DNA of 64,000 nucleotides, taken from Teredinibacter waterburyi (GTDB lineage Bacteria; Pseudomonadota; Gammaproteobacteria; Pseudomonadales; Cellvibrionaceae). Positions within the stretch are counted from its first letter, which is position 1. The number at the start of each line of letters is the position of its first letter. Below, piece after piece: positions 35,487 to 44,335 of this stretch. The stretch lies in contig NZ_MRUH01000167.1 of NCBI RefSeq assembly GCF_001922985.1, positions 1 through 64,000 of the forward strand. The letters are read 5' to 3'. Under the pieces are notes generated by a model. That model had not been told where the DNA came from. It did not search any database and saw only the letters and a program-made list of their open reading frames with translations. Both the position numbers and the translations under genes were made by a program.

Positions 35487-36668
35487 ATGACTGGTTGCAA
35501 CAGCAGGAGTAACCATCGCACCTTCAGCTATCGGTTACGACCTTTATTCGCACCTGTGCTTGCACTTATATTTACACTTGCTCTCGCCGCCTGTAACGGC
35601 GGCAGTCAAAATGGTGCAGGCTCTGTTACTCCAACAATTACACCTACCGGTATTCCTACATCATCCCCAAGCGGAACACCAACATCTGAATTATCCGCAC
35701 GCCTAACCAATGAAATAAACCGCTATATCGCTGAACATGAAACACCTGCCAATGCCGGCGTTAGCCTGCTGGTTGTTAAAGATGGTGAAGTGGCATACCA
35801 CAACAACATCGGCTTCGCTGACAACGCCGCCAGTATTAGCGTCAACCGCCACACCGGGTTTCGGTTGGCATCCGTGAGTAAACCCTTTACCGCAATCGCC
35901 ATAATGCAATTGGTTGAGCAAGGTGAAATACATCTAAACGATTCTATATTGATTTACTTGCCTGAGTTAGATGACAGTTGGCAGCCCATCACCTTAAAGA
36001 TGCTGTTGATTCATACCTCTGGTATATACGATTTATTAAACGACATATGGTCTAGGTCGCGCTTAGAAGATTTAACTAATGCTGGGGCTTTGGAATATTT
36101 TATCAGCAACCCGGCATTAAAATTTACACCGGGAAGCCAAACCAGCTACAGCAATAGCGGTTATAATTTTTTAGCCTTAATCATCGAGCGGGTAACCGGC
36201 TACAGCTTTAGCGATTACATGCGACTATATCTTTTTCAGCCCGCTGGCATGGGCGACAGCTACATTACCGAAAAACACCAACCAATGCGCCTAGGCGATG
36301 CCCTAAACTTCGCAACCAGTAGCAGTCAGTATGGCATCAATACCTACCTGACCGGCAACATGGCGCAGGTAAGCTCAAGCGATGACTTTATTCATTTTTT
36401 TAGAGCCCTGCGCGAAAACCTACTTATTTCTAATATTACACTCGCTAACATGACCTACCCGCGCACCGAGCTATTTGGTGGCGGCTACGGTTACGGCTTT
36501 ATGCTGACCGAAACGAGCTATGGCCACGCAGGCTTATGGGATGGTTATCGAACCGAGATGACGATAGTACCGGACAAGAATTTGGAATTTGTTGTGCTTA
36601 CAAGCGGCGGCAGTGCTACTCAGCATTTTACCAACGGCATAAAAGCTATTGTTAATAGGCTCTATTAA
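35487..36668 (+). CDS. Beta-lactamase-fold serine hydrolase lipoprotein
   Basis: A 393-residue lipoprotein; lipobox LALAAC near residue 35. It then has a Thr/Pro/Ser-rich linker (TPTITPTGIPTSSPS) and a class C beta-lactamase / DD-peptidase-like domain: SVSK (Ser-x-x-Lys nucleophile), YSNSGYN (Tyr-x-Asn) and YGHAGLWDG as third motif. Members hydrolyse peptides, esters or lactams at the cell surface; a resistance role cannot be claimed. It stands alone on the plus strand. Confidence 0.85.
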   Translation: MTGCNSRSNHRTFSYRLRPLFAPVLALIFTLALAACNGGSQNGAGSVTPTITPTGIPTSSPSGTPTSELSARLTNEINRYIAEHETPANAGVSLLVVKDGEVAYHNNIGFADNAASISVNRHTGFRLASVSKPFTAIAIMQLVEQGEIHLNDSILIYLPELDDSWQPITLKMLLIHTSGIYDLLNDIWSRSRLEDLTNAGALEYFISNPALKFTPGSQTSYSNSGYNFLALIIERVTGYSFSDYMRLYLFQPAGMGDSYITEKHQPMRLGDALNFATSSSQYGINTYLTGNMAQVSSSDDFIHFFRALRENLLISNITLANMTYPRTELFGGGYGYGFMLTETSYGHAGLWDGYRTEMTIVPDKNLEFVVLTSGGSATQHFTNGIKAIVNRLY

Positions 36669-36835
36669 TCATTGCGCTAAAAATTTGTTGCGTTTTATTG
36701 TGAGAAAACATTATTCCTTGCAACTAAAAAATTCGCAGGATTTAATTTAGATATGAACACCACCGTCAGATTACCCCTCTTATAAACACGGCAATGCACT
36801 AGCTTTATCCATTCGCGACAATCTAAGGAATTTGA

Positions 36836-37399
36836 ATGATCACAATAGTCGATGCCCAAGCCGATATGCGCCGTGCCTACTACGATGGATTTCCAGGCGT
36901 TTTCTCTTCTGGATTGATATGGATTGCAGCTGGTCTAGCGGCGATGCTTGTCAGTTCAACGGCCGGAATGTTAACGCTCATTTTTGCCGGAACCTTAATA
37001 TTCCCGCTGTCTGTTTTATTGTGTAAGGCGTTTGGTAGAACGGGGAAACACCAAGCCGACAACCCTCTTGCGTCACTTGCCATTGAGGGAACAATATGGA
37101 TGCTGCTGTCTATTCCCATCGCAGTGCTCGCATCGTTCTACAAGATCGAGTTATTTTTCCCTGCTATGCTGCTGGTAATTGCGGGTCGGTATCTTACCTT
37201 TAATACACTATACGGCATGCGGATATTCTGGTTGCTAAGTGCGCTCTTAGTTGCATCTGCGCTAGGCTTGGTCTTCCTTAGTGCTCCGGTTATTTCGGGT
37301 GCATTTTGTGGTGGTATTATTGAAATGTGTTTTGCGCTTCTATTGTTTAGTCGTTCGAAAACGCGCAATGCCTTGGACGAAAACACAAGTAGGGTTTAA
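36836..37399 (+). CDS. Hypothetical membrane protein
   Basis: A 187-residue protein with about six hydrophobic helices and a short polar N terminus (VDAQADMRRAYYDGFPG). No family is recognised with confidence. It is followed 68 bp later by the PfkB gene on the same strand. The ATG (ATGATCAC) follows AAGGAATTTG, a reasonable ribosome binding site. Confidence 0.6.
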   Translation: MITIVDAQADMRRAYYDGFPGVFSSGLIWIAAGLAAMLVSSTAGMLTLIFAGTLIFPLSVLLCKAFGRTGKHQADNPLASLAIEGTIWMLLSIPIAVLASFYKIELFFPAMLLVIAGRYLTFNTLYGMRIFWLLSALLVASALGLVFLSAPVISGAFCGGIIEMCFALLLFSRSKTRNALDENTSRV

Positions 37400-37466
37400 G
37401 TCCAATAGTACCGACTTAGCTAATTCTCGACTTGATTATTTTCGACTTAACCAAGGTAACCTCCTT

Positions 37467-38270
37467 ATGCAAACAAACCCCACGAAAGTCGCTAGCTTTA
37501 GTGTTGCAGCTATGGATTACTTCCCGCAGCAAGATCAATATTTTGCTGGTGGGAACGCGTTAAACCAAGCGATTCGATTTGCCCAGCTAAACACACATAG
37601 CGCTTTCATTGGCGCACTCGGCGATGATGCTCACGGCGTTCAACTTCGCGAGCTTTTATCCCGTAATAACGTCGACTTAAGCCAGCTGGCGATATGTGGC
37701 GGACAATCCGCGTCTAATCGTTTGATAAATGACGCAGAAGGCGAAAGGTACGGCGAAGACGGCGCTTGGGATGGCGGTGTGTATGAAGGTTATTCTATTC
37801 CTGAAAGTAGTTGGCGCTATATTCGCGATTTTCACATTTGGTCTAGCCATGCCAGTTGCCCAAACTTTTTCGAAACCTTAAAACGTAAACACGAGAATTT
37901 TCTTTGCGTTGATTACCTGCACCTACCGGATATAGCTGTATTGGCGCAAACCCTAAGTAGGGTCGACATAGCTTATGTTGGTGGCGATTCGTCTATGATT
38001 GAAAGCCTGTCGCAGCTTTCCTTGGCAGTCGATAGCCTGCTCGTATTAACCCTTGGGGCAAATGGCAGCGTGGCGTTTTTTCATGGCAAAGCGTTTTACC
38101 AAGATGCCATTGCCACGAAAAAAGTTATTGATACCACCGGCTGTGGGGATGCATTTCAAGCCGCATTTAGCTTAAGTTACTTTCAACACCGCAATATTGA
38201 ATTGGCACTCGAGCATGGCGCAAAGGCTGGACTTACGGCCACAACACACTTCGGCGGTGTTCCTTGGTGA
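37467..38270 (+). CDS. PfkB-family sugar kinase, fructosamine kinase (FrlD)-like
   Basis: About 267 residues. The N-terminal sugar-binding motif YFAGGNALNQAIRFAQL and the PfkB signature DTTGCGDAFQAAF with catalytic Asp are present. Layout, short length and the ending HFGGVPW resemble fructoselysine 6-kinase FrlD, which phosphorylates Amadori products. The deglycase partner FrlB is not in the window, so the substrate is inferred only. I take the ATG at 37467, with AAGGT upstream; the open frame extends further 5' but overlaps the preceding gene. Confidence 0.8.
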   Translation: MQTNPTKVASFSVAAMDYFPQQDQYFAGGNALNQAIRFAQLNTHSAFIGALGDDAHGVQLRELLSRNNVDLSQLAICGGQSASNRLINDAEGERYGEDGAWDGGVYEGYSIPESSWRYIRDFHIWSSHASCPNFFETLKRKHENFLCVDYLHLPDIAVLAQTLSRVDIAYVGGDSSMIESLSQLSLAVDSLLVLTLGANGSVAFFHGKAFYQDAIATKKVIDTTGCGDAFQAAFSLSYFQHRNIELALEHGAKAGLTATTHFGGVPW

Positions 38271-38308
38271 AATTATCCCGCCTTTCCGCTTCTTTCCCGC
38301 TAGTTTTT

Positions 38309-38857
38309 TTACTGTCTAGACAAGTTATCCCTCACTTCACGCGCATCGTAGCTCTCGACATTTTCGGGGCGCACACCTTTTCCCAAACGTATTTCTAGAC
38401 TGGCTATCGCTTTAGTCGCTCGATCTCCAGTGTCGGTATGCAAGCCCATGCCATAGCTACTGGCAGGGTAAGGTTCGGTAGTACAACCCAATAGGCCACA
38501 GCGCTTCGTTGCACTTTCTCGCTCGCTCATTTTGGACATGCTGGTTTGTATCGTGTTGTTAGATTGCTCTAGCTGTAAATCGCGATCTACCACAACAAAC
38601 CAATCGTAACCTTTTTCCAAGGTCAGCTCAGCCGCTCGGCGCAGTGCATAATGTCTGACCGTGCTGTTGGTCTTATTGCGTGCTTTGTAATCCACACGAT
38701 AGCGGTTGTCACTTATCACCGTTTCGGAATATCCATACCCATAGCCGGCAGCTTTTTGGTAACCGCTGTTACTGGCACAACCAGTTAAGGTCAGAAAAGA
38801 AAACGTCAGCAACGAAAAAGTTAGTAATGCAGGGGGCTTTATCCATATGCGTTTCAT
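38309..38857 (-). CDS. Lipoprotein of the CC0125/CC1285 type
   Basis: A 182-residue lipoprotein with lipobox LTLTGC (Cys27) and GYSETVISDNRYRVDYKAR, then YALRRAAELTLEKGYDWFVVVDR, as in the CC0125/CC1285 lipoprotein family. Function unknown. A mid-protein CGLLGC pair may form a disulfide. It follows the anti-sigma gene on the same strand by 58 bp, so it may belong to the sigma-factor operon. Confidence 0.7.
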   Translation of the reverse strand: MKRIWIKPPALLTFSLLTFSFLTLTGCASNSGYQKAAGYGYGYSETVISDNRYRVDYKARNKTNSTVRHYALRRAAELTLEKGYDWFVVVDRDLQLEQSNNTIQTSMSKMSERESATKRCGLLGCTTEPYPASSYGMGLHTDTGDRATKAIASLEIRLGKGVRPENVESYDAREVRDNLSRQ

Positions 38858-38914
38858 TGTTTACCTCGTTGTCTGTTTGGGTTGCCGAATCTAGATCTGT
38901 AGGTGTACAGGTCC

Positions 38915-39649
38915 TTATTTCTGCCAGTTGTTTTCAATCGCCTGCGCTTCTTGTTCTGCATTTAAGAACGGGCCTTTCGCCAGCTGGTCGACTAAATCGT
39001 TAATCGGGTTATTCACCGTGGCAGGCTGGTAATTGCCCGCACCAGTTGCCGCAGTGGTAAAGGCCGCGAGCTTTTGCCACTTGCCATTGTTGATACACGC
39101 CAATGCTTGAGTCGTTTCTGAATCCGTGCGCGTAGTGAACTGACGGCACAAGTCCCCCTCGGCGTCGGTAAAGGATACGCGCGGCGTTAGCTCGCCAAAC
39201 CCCACTAAATTCACAGCTTTGCCGCTGGGAGTATCGTTTAACGCTTGTACCACTTGCACCCAACTATCAGCCGTAGGGCTATCAGTTTTCGGGCTATCAG
39301 TTTTCGGGCTATGAGAAAAGTGACTTATCGCAAAGCCAAGTGCAAAGGTAATACTGGCTGCTACCGCGAGATTTTTTTGTGTCGAGCTGCGCAGGCGCTG
39401 CCAAACAGAAAGCTGCACAACATTGTCAGCGGGAGCCTTCTCGCTCAACAGATCTGTGATGCTGTTAGGTAGCGGCTGTTGGTCTATCGCGCTGTAGGTG
39501 GCGCGCACCAAGGCGTCGTTCTCGGCAAGTTCCGCAAGCCGGTTTGCCAAGCGCTCGTCGCTAGCGATACGGTCACGCACTTGGTCCATCTCTCGGTCAG
39601 TGAGTTGTGCATCAAGAAAAGCGGACAAGGTTTCATCGGTAATCTTCAT
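38915..39649 (-). CDS. Anti-sigma factor
   Basis: About 244 residues. The N-terminal MKITDETLSAFLDAQLTDREMDQVRDRI is a zinc-less anti-sigma-like segment, then a single membrane helix (about 103-121, NLAVAASITFALGFAISHF), then a short Ser/Asp/Thr/Lys repeat and a periplasmic C-terminal domain. The ATG overlaps the sigma factor stop as ATGA, so the two are translated in step. A 15-bp tandem repeat in the DNA (39276-39305) codes for the SPKTD linker just after the membrane helix. Confidence 0.85.
   Translation of the reverse strand: MKITDETLSAFLDAQLTDREMDQVRDRIASDERLANRLAELAENDALVRATYSAIDQQPLPNSITDLLSEKAPADNVVQLSVWQRLRSSTQKNLAVAASITFALGFAISHFSHSPKTDSPKTDSPTADSWVQVVQALNDTPSGKAVNLVGFGELTPRVSFTDAEGDLCRQFTTRTDSETTQALACINNGKWQKLAAFTTAATGAGNYQPATVNNPINDLVDQLAKGPFLNAEQEAQAIENNWQK
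39276..39305 (-). repeat. 15-bp tandem repeat in anti-sigma gene
   Basis: Two exact copies of gggctatcagttttc, with degenerate copies on both sides. In protein this gives a SPKTD repeat directly outside the membrane helix, so its length could vary the linker between membrane and sensor domain. Confidence 0.7.
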
Positions 39650-40146
39650 AGCGGCGTCCTCGCGGGGTTGAGGTTTTGGGGTTTGAGGCTTTCTGCCAAT
39701 GCGATACGGGCCCGAGCGAGACGACTCATAACAGTACCCGTTGGAATTTCTAACACTTCGGCCACAGCTTTGTACGATAGGCCCTGTAAACACACCAGCG
39801 CGAGAATCGAGCGATGATCGTCGGGCAACTTGTCCATCGCTTGGTTTACCTGCTCTAGCGCGACTTTTTGCTCCATAGCGCGAGTGCCATCTACAATTTG
39901 ATAGTCGGTGAGTTCCGGCGATTGCGCAGCGCTAAGGCGTACCTTGCGCGCGCGGTAATCGTCGATCCACAGGTTGCGACATACACGAAATGCCCAAGCA
40001 GCTAGTGGCACGTCGGCGGGTACAGGCTTACTGAGTAGTTTTTCTACCGTGCTCTGCAGCAGGTCGTCGGCGTCTGCCATTTGACCGGTAAGCGAGTATG
40101 CAAAGCGTCGCAGCGACGGCAGTAGCTCGGTGAGCGCTTCTTTCAT
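39646..40146 (-). CDS. ECF-family RNA polymerase sigma factor
   Basis: A 166-residue sigma70-family protein of the extracytoplasmic class. Region 2 is in RFAYSLTGQMADADDLLQSTVEKLL and region 4 in DHRSILALVCLQGLSYKAVAEVL with EIPTGTVMSRLARAR as DNA-binding helix-turn-helix. It is coupled to an anti-sigma factor and divergent from a secreted subtilase; such factors usually answer envelope stress. Its own promoter is expected in the 189 bp shared with the subtilase. Confidence 0.92.
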   Translation of the reverse strand: MKEALTELLPSLRRFAYSLTGQMADADDLLQSTVEKLLSKPVPADVPLAAWAFRVCRNLWIDDYRARKVRLSAAQSPELTDYQIVDGTRAMEQKVALEQVNQAMDKLPDDHRSILALVCLQGLSYKAVAEVLEIPTGTVMSRLARARIALAESLKPQNLNPARTPL

Positions 40147-40334
40147 CGGCTCGATTCTCCTGTTAAGTTTCGGCTGTTATCCCTTTAACGGCTCAGCTTG
40201 GGTTTTATTCCCCATCCATGGAATTTTTATGGTTGCGACACGTTTTAGCTATGTAGCTCTTGTATTGATTTACGAGCTAACCTCAAATACCCCGCATATT
40301 AGCGCGACACCATTGCGCGCAAAGGATAGCTATC

Positions 40335-41777
40335 ATGAAACATAAACGCACGGGGCACTGGGCGTTACTCGCCAGCAGCTTAGTGTTCGCGGGCAGTGCC
40401 CAAGCTCAGCTGGTGAATAGCCCCAACCTACTCGATCCAATTACAGAAATGGCTCGCGAAATTGACGACATCGGCCGCGATCTAGGCGAGTTGAGTGGCG
40501 CAACCCAAGACGCGCTGGATATTGCCAAAGCTAAAGCGATTGCGGCAGCCAAGTTAGCAGCCACAGACCCTATCGCCAACGCCCTTGGCAACCCGCTAGC
40601 CAAACTTCCCCAAGTGTTAAACATTGTAGACAGCTTTGGGAACACACAGCTTGTCGAGGTCGAAGTGGAAGACGGCTGGCGGGCGATAGCCCAGGAATGG
40701 CTGATAACACTGAGCGACACACAACTGATTACCTTGCGGCAAACCCTAGCGCAAACCGCGGTGGAAATTCTCAGCCAGCAGAGATTTGCGGGGTTAGGTT
40801 TGCAAGTAGTCCGTATTCGGGTGCCCCAATCATTGGATAACCGCACAGCGCTTAGTGCTTTGTTGCCGCCAACACTGGGCGACCAATTTGATCGCAACCA
40901 TAGCTACGGCAGTCAGTCCGCGAATACCGAAGCCTTGCCGCTACATCCAATCAAAGCTCAATTACTCGACGCTGGGTCGAGCTGCTTACTACCGGTCAAA
41001 GTCGGCATGGTCGATACCGCTTTGCAGGCCTCACACCCCGCGTTTAGCAATGCGCACATCGTTACAAAATCCTTTCTTCCCGCGGACTTAAGCGCACCTA
41101 TGTCTCACGGTACGGCGGTGGCTGGTTTGCTAGTTGGCCAACTCGATAACGCGCCATCAAACGGAATAACCGCGCTGTTACCGAAAGCGCAGTTATTTGC
41201 GGCCTCGGCATTTTACGCCCGCTCGGATTACGCTCAGGGCGCAACGGCCTTGAGTTTAATAAAGGCTTTGGACTGGCTCGCAGCTGAGCGGGTACAGGTT
41301 ATTAACTTGTCGCTGGCGGGGCCGCCAAATTCGCTCCTGGCGCAAGCGGTGGGTAGAGTTCACGCGCTTGGTATTGGCATGGTTTCCGCCGTCGGTAACG
41401 AGGGGCCAGCGTCTCCACCTTTATACCCTGCAGCATATAATGAGGTTATTGGGGTAACGGCGGTCGACAGCAATGGTGCTATTTATCGTTGGGCCAATCA
41501 GGGTAAGTATGTGGATTTTTCTGCGCTTGGCGTTTCGGTGGTAACTGCACGGGTGCAAACAAACCAAAACACCTCATTGCAGGGTCGCCAGTCCGGCACT
41601 TCGATAGCGGCGCCTGTGGTTACGGCACGTTTAGCGTGTGAGCTATTCGGCAAGCAACAAAACCTAGTGGGCGGATGGCAAGCACTTAACGCCAGCGCAG
41701 AAGATTTGGGAGAAGTAGGGCCAGACACGGTTTTTGGTGCTGGCCTACTGCGGCGGCAGATTAAAACTCCGCTTTGA
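40335..41777 (+). CDS. Secreted subtilisin-like (S8) serine protease
   Basis: A 480-residue protein with signal peptide 1-24. A long N-terminal region (about 30-210) may be a propeptide. The catalytic domain begins near 215 with Asp227 (GMVDTA), His258 (SHGTAVAGLL) and Ser423 (GTSIAAP); Asn355 of VGNEG should be the oxyanion residue. The protein is short for a subtilase and has no obvious C-terminal add-on. It lies divergent from the ECF sigma gene and overlaps the 3' end of the outer-membrane barrel gene by 17 bp. Confidence 0.92.
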   Translation: MKHKRTGHWALLASSLVFAGSAQAQLVNSPNLLDPITEMAREIDDIGRDLGELSGATQDALDIAKAKAIAAAKLAATDPIANALGNPLAKLPQVLNIVDSFGNTQLVEVEVEDGWRAIAQEWLITLSDTQLITLRQTLAQTAVEILSQQRFAGLGLQVVRIRVPQSLDNRTALSALLPPTLGDQFDRNHSYGSQSANTEALPLHPIKAQLLDAGSSCLLPVKVGMVDTALQASHPAFSNAHIVTKSFLPADLSAPMSHGTAVAGLLVGQLDNAPSNGITALLPKAQLFAASAFYARSDYAQGATALSLIKALDWLAAERVQVINLSLAGPPNSLLAQAVGRVHALGIGMVSAVGNEGPASPPLYPAAYNEVIGVTAVDSNGAIYRWANQGKYVDFSALGVSVVTARVQTNQNTSLQGRQSGTSIAAPVVTARLACELFGKQQNLVGGWQALNASAEDLGEVGPDTVFGAGLLRRQIKTPL

Positions 41778-42828
41778 TTTGTAAGGAGCTTAGGGTTTCA
41801 CGGTAGTCTGCTGCGGCTAAATTGGATTGGTAATCGCTGGCGCTTAATTTGGTCGCCACACTTATATAGCGGTTTAACTTCACGCTCCACTGTAATTCAA
41901 TATGCTGTTGAGTATCAGCACGATTGGCTATTCGCGCCGCCTGCCCATCGGAGTTCGCATCTCCATATTCATCCTGCAAGCCATCAAGCTGTTCCACGCC
42001 GCTTTGTTGAGATTCGCCCTGTGGGTCACTTCCAACAGAAACGTTAGCGGCAGAATAGTTGCGCTTGAGATACCGCCAACCCAGCTGTACTTGGCTAGAC
42101 TTGTTCCACAGCTTGAAATCATTTGACCAGCGCGCGCGTAGGTTAACACCATCAAAGCTGTAGGCTTGGTCGCGAGCACTTTCCTGTTCTAGCGAAAAGC
42201 CCACAGTAATAAAACGCTGGCCGCTATTCATAAACCGATAGAAGTCGCCGCTCCACTCCCATGTGTCGGCATTGCGTTGGCTTTGCTCCGCGAAGGTTTT
42301 GTGTTTTTGTGTCGCCGCTGCGCGCAGGTAAAATTTTTGCGTGAAAAGCTTAGAGGCAAATACACTGGTTTGCGATAAAGCGAGAAAATCCTGCCGATCA
42401 AGATACGCCGCCGCATAGTTGTAGCTGGCACCAGCGGTTAACCACGAAAACCTATAGCTGGATTCGAGATTACCGCGCGCTACGGCGAGATCAAAACTTT
42501 CATATTGCTGGTATTTTTTCCCGTCGTAAAAAACGCCGCCACGCAGGGTTAATTTTTCTTTTGGCTGCCACTCTGCGGTCAGCCCTAAATTCGTTTTTGT
42601 CGCCCAGTCGCCCTGCTGGGTATTTCGATCTAACTCCACTAGGCTCACATTGCTATCGTATTCTGTGCCCACACCTACCTGCGCTGAAACTGCAGCGGTA
42701 TCAGCGTATAAAGGCAAGCTAAACCCCAAGCCTAGCGTAAGCATTACTACCTGCGCTCGCTTGCTTATCGCATTTGTTGCGGTGGCTTTTACGCAATCCG
42801 TTAAACTGTATATTGGTCGAATGGCCAT
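41761..42828 (-). CDS. Outer-membrane beta-barrel protein
   Basis: A 355-residue protein. The signal peptide ends near residue 43 (PLYADT), and regular strands with aromatic girdles follow to the C terminus (LSSLQIKAEF, ending in Phe). The pattern of VGVGTEYDSNVSL and repeated YxF-x-G resembles surface or outer-membrane barrels with extended loops, including an acidic Gly/Gln/Asp loop (SDPQGESQQ). No specific family recognised. GAGG precedes the ATG. It converges on the subtilase gene and overlaps it. Confidence 0.7.
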   Translation of the reverse strand: MAIRPIYSLTDCVKATATNAISKRAQVVMLTLGLGFSLPLYADTAAVSAQVGVGTEYDSNVSLVELDRNTQQGDWATKTNLGLTAEWQPKEKLTLRGGVFYDGKKYQQYESFDLAVARGNLESSYRFSWLTAGASYNYAAAYLDRQDFLALSQTSVFASKLFTQKFYLRAAATQKHKTFAEQSQRNADTWEWSGDFYRFMNSGQRFITVGFSLEQESARDQAYSFDGVNLRARWSNDFKLWNKSSQVQLGWRYLKRNYSAANVSVGSDPQGESQQSGVEQLDGLQDEYGDANSDGQAARIANRADTQQHIELQWSVKLNRYISVATKLSASDYQSNLAAADYRETLSSLQIKAEF

Positions 42829-43050
42829 GATGAGAACCTCAACATTTTTTGAAATTAACTGAACCGTGTTTTTCGTTGCTGCGCTTTAAATACGCGTGCT
42901 GAAGCGGGCAGCTGGCGGGACTATGAGTAAGTCTCGCCAGCTGCGGCCGTCACTACAAAAAACAAAGATTACTGAAGATTAAAGTTATTCAAGACAGTGG
43001 ATACGAGTATTGAACACTTTATGGTGATCACTTAAAGGTGACGCCAGATT

Positions 43051-43818
43051 TTATAGGCTACCAGAAAGAGATTGCGCAATAGAGCCCTCAACCGCCGCCG
43101 ACACCGCACTGTTAACTTGCTCATTTACCGTAGCGCTAACTTGATCATTAACAGCAGCCTGAGTGGCTTGTTGCACTTGGCCGGAAATCGACGCGTCCAC
43201 TGCGCCACTGATACTTTGGGTTAGCGCAGCATCGATAGCATTGGTCATCTCGGTGGTTTGTATTTGTGTTGCGACTAGCTCATTTGCTAGGGCGGTAGCC
43301 GTTTGTTCCGCCATTGCGTTTACCGTCACCGCCGTCTGCATGCCTGCATTCGCGGTTTGATTTAGATTTGCGGTGATCGAGGCTGTGGCGTTAGTCGCTT
43401 TTGCGGTTAGCTCGGCAGTAGCCGCCGTCGTGTCGCTAGCGAGCGATTCACCGCTCTGGCGGAAGCTCGAGCTAGCATTGGAACTAGCGTTAGAGCTTGC
43501 CTCGGAGTTCAGGTTTGAACTAAGACTTGAGCTACTCGCCGTATCACTTGGCGCGCTCGTTGCCGACTCAGTTTCAGTGCGGTTGTCGTCATACACCGCT
43601 ACAGAAGGCGCATCCGCTGCAGCAGAAGCGTTCGTCTTTGCATCGCCGTCTAACTCCGCTGATGTCGCTTGACTTTCAGGCTCAATTTGCGCGCTACCCC
43701 GTACGTCGGCACTGGAATTGACACCGATACGGGCTTGACTGAAATCATCAGCCGAAACAGCAATAGAGAGTAGGCTACAAGCGGTTAATGCGGTAAAAAG
43801 TAAAGTTGGTTTATTCAT
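43051..43818 (-). CDS. Ala/Ser/Thr-rich exported protein
   Basis: A 255-residue protein with signal peptide (1-23, ending VSA). The mature part is almost free of aromatic residues and rich in Ala, Ser, Thr, Asn and Glu, with a Ser/Asn stretch (SSSSLSSNLNSEASS) and a C-terminal region of heptad-like Ala/Val/Gln helices (VNDQVSATVNEQVNSAVSAA). This suggests an extended or coiled-coil surface protein. No known family. It is the outermost gene of the ECF sigma-protease-barrel group. Confidence 0.65.
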   Translation of the reverse strand: MNKPTLLFTALTACSLLSIAVSADDFSQARIGVNSSADVRGSAQIEPESQATSAELDGDAKTNASAAADAPSVAVYDDNRTETESATSAPSDTASSSSLSSNLNSEASSNASSNASSSFRQSGESLASDTTAATAELTAKATNATASITANLNQTANAGMQTAVTVNAMAEQTATALANELVATQIQTTEMTNAIDAALTQSISGAVDASISGQVQQATQAAVNDQVSATVNEQVNSAVSAAVEGSIAQSLSGSL

Positions 43819-43930
43819 GGTTGTTTCCTCGTTTTTGGTTGGTTCAATAACTTAACGAGGCAGAACGGAATTTATTCCATACAAATGTGATATTACATTT
43901 TTCTCCATAAATAGAAGGAACGAACACCCC

Positions 43931-44242
43931 ATGTATGCGGTCATTTTTACAGCTACACTCAAACACCTCGACGAAGAATATTCCGCTACCGTAGCCAAGA
44001 TGCGTGATTTGGCCTTTAACCACTACGGTTGCCTCGCCTTAGACAGTGTTTGCGACGGCAGTAAAGAAATTACCATTTCCAATTGGCCAAGTTTGGAGCA
44101 TATTAGTGCTTGGCACGCAGACCCAATGCATCAAGCGGCGCAAGCTCTCGGTAAAGCCAAGTGGTACACAGAATTTTCGGTACAGGTCACCTATGTTGAA
44201 CGCAACTATCGTATGAACTTAGCAACTGACCAAACCAACTGA
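43931..44242 (+). CDS. ABM-type (antibiotic biosynthesis monooxygenase) domain protein
   Basis: A 103-residue protein of the dimeric alpha-beta barrel fold. Start MYAVIFTATLKHLDEEY, the central DSVCDGSKEITISNWPSLEHISAW and the ADPMHQAAQALGKAKWYTEF stretch fit this class. Such domains can be monooxygenases or small stress proteins. No partner gene is evident. Confidence 0.75.
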   Translation: MYAVIFTATLKHLDEEYSATVAKMRDLAFNHYGCLALDSVCDGSKEITISNWPSLEHISAWHADPMHQAAQALGKAKWYTEFSVQVTYVERNYRMNLATDQTN

Positions 44243-44335
44243 ATATCACCGATAACGATACAGGCCTAAGTGTTGCGTTAATCAACAACACTCTACTTAC
44301 TAAAGTGCATGACAAATACCCAAGGGAGATTTCCA

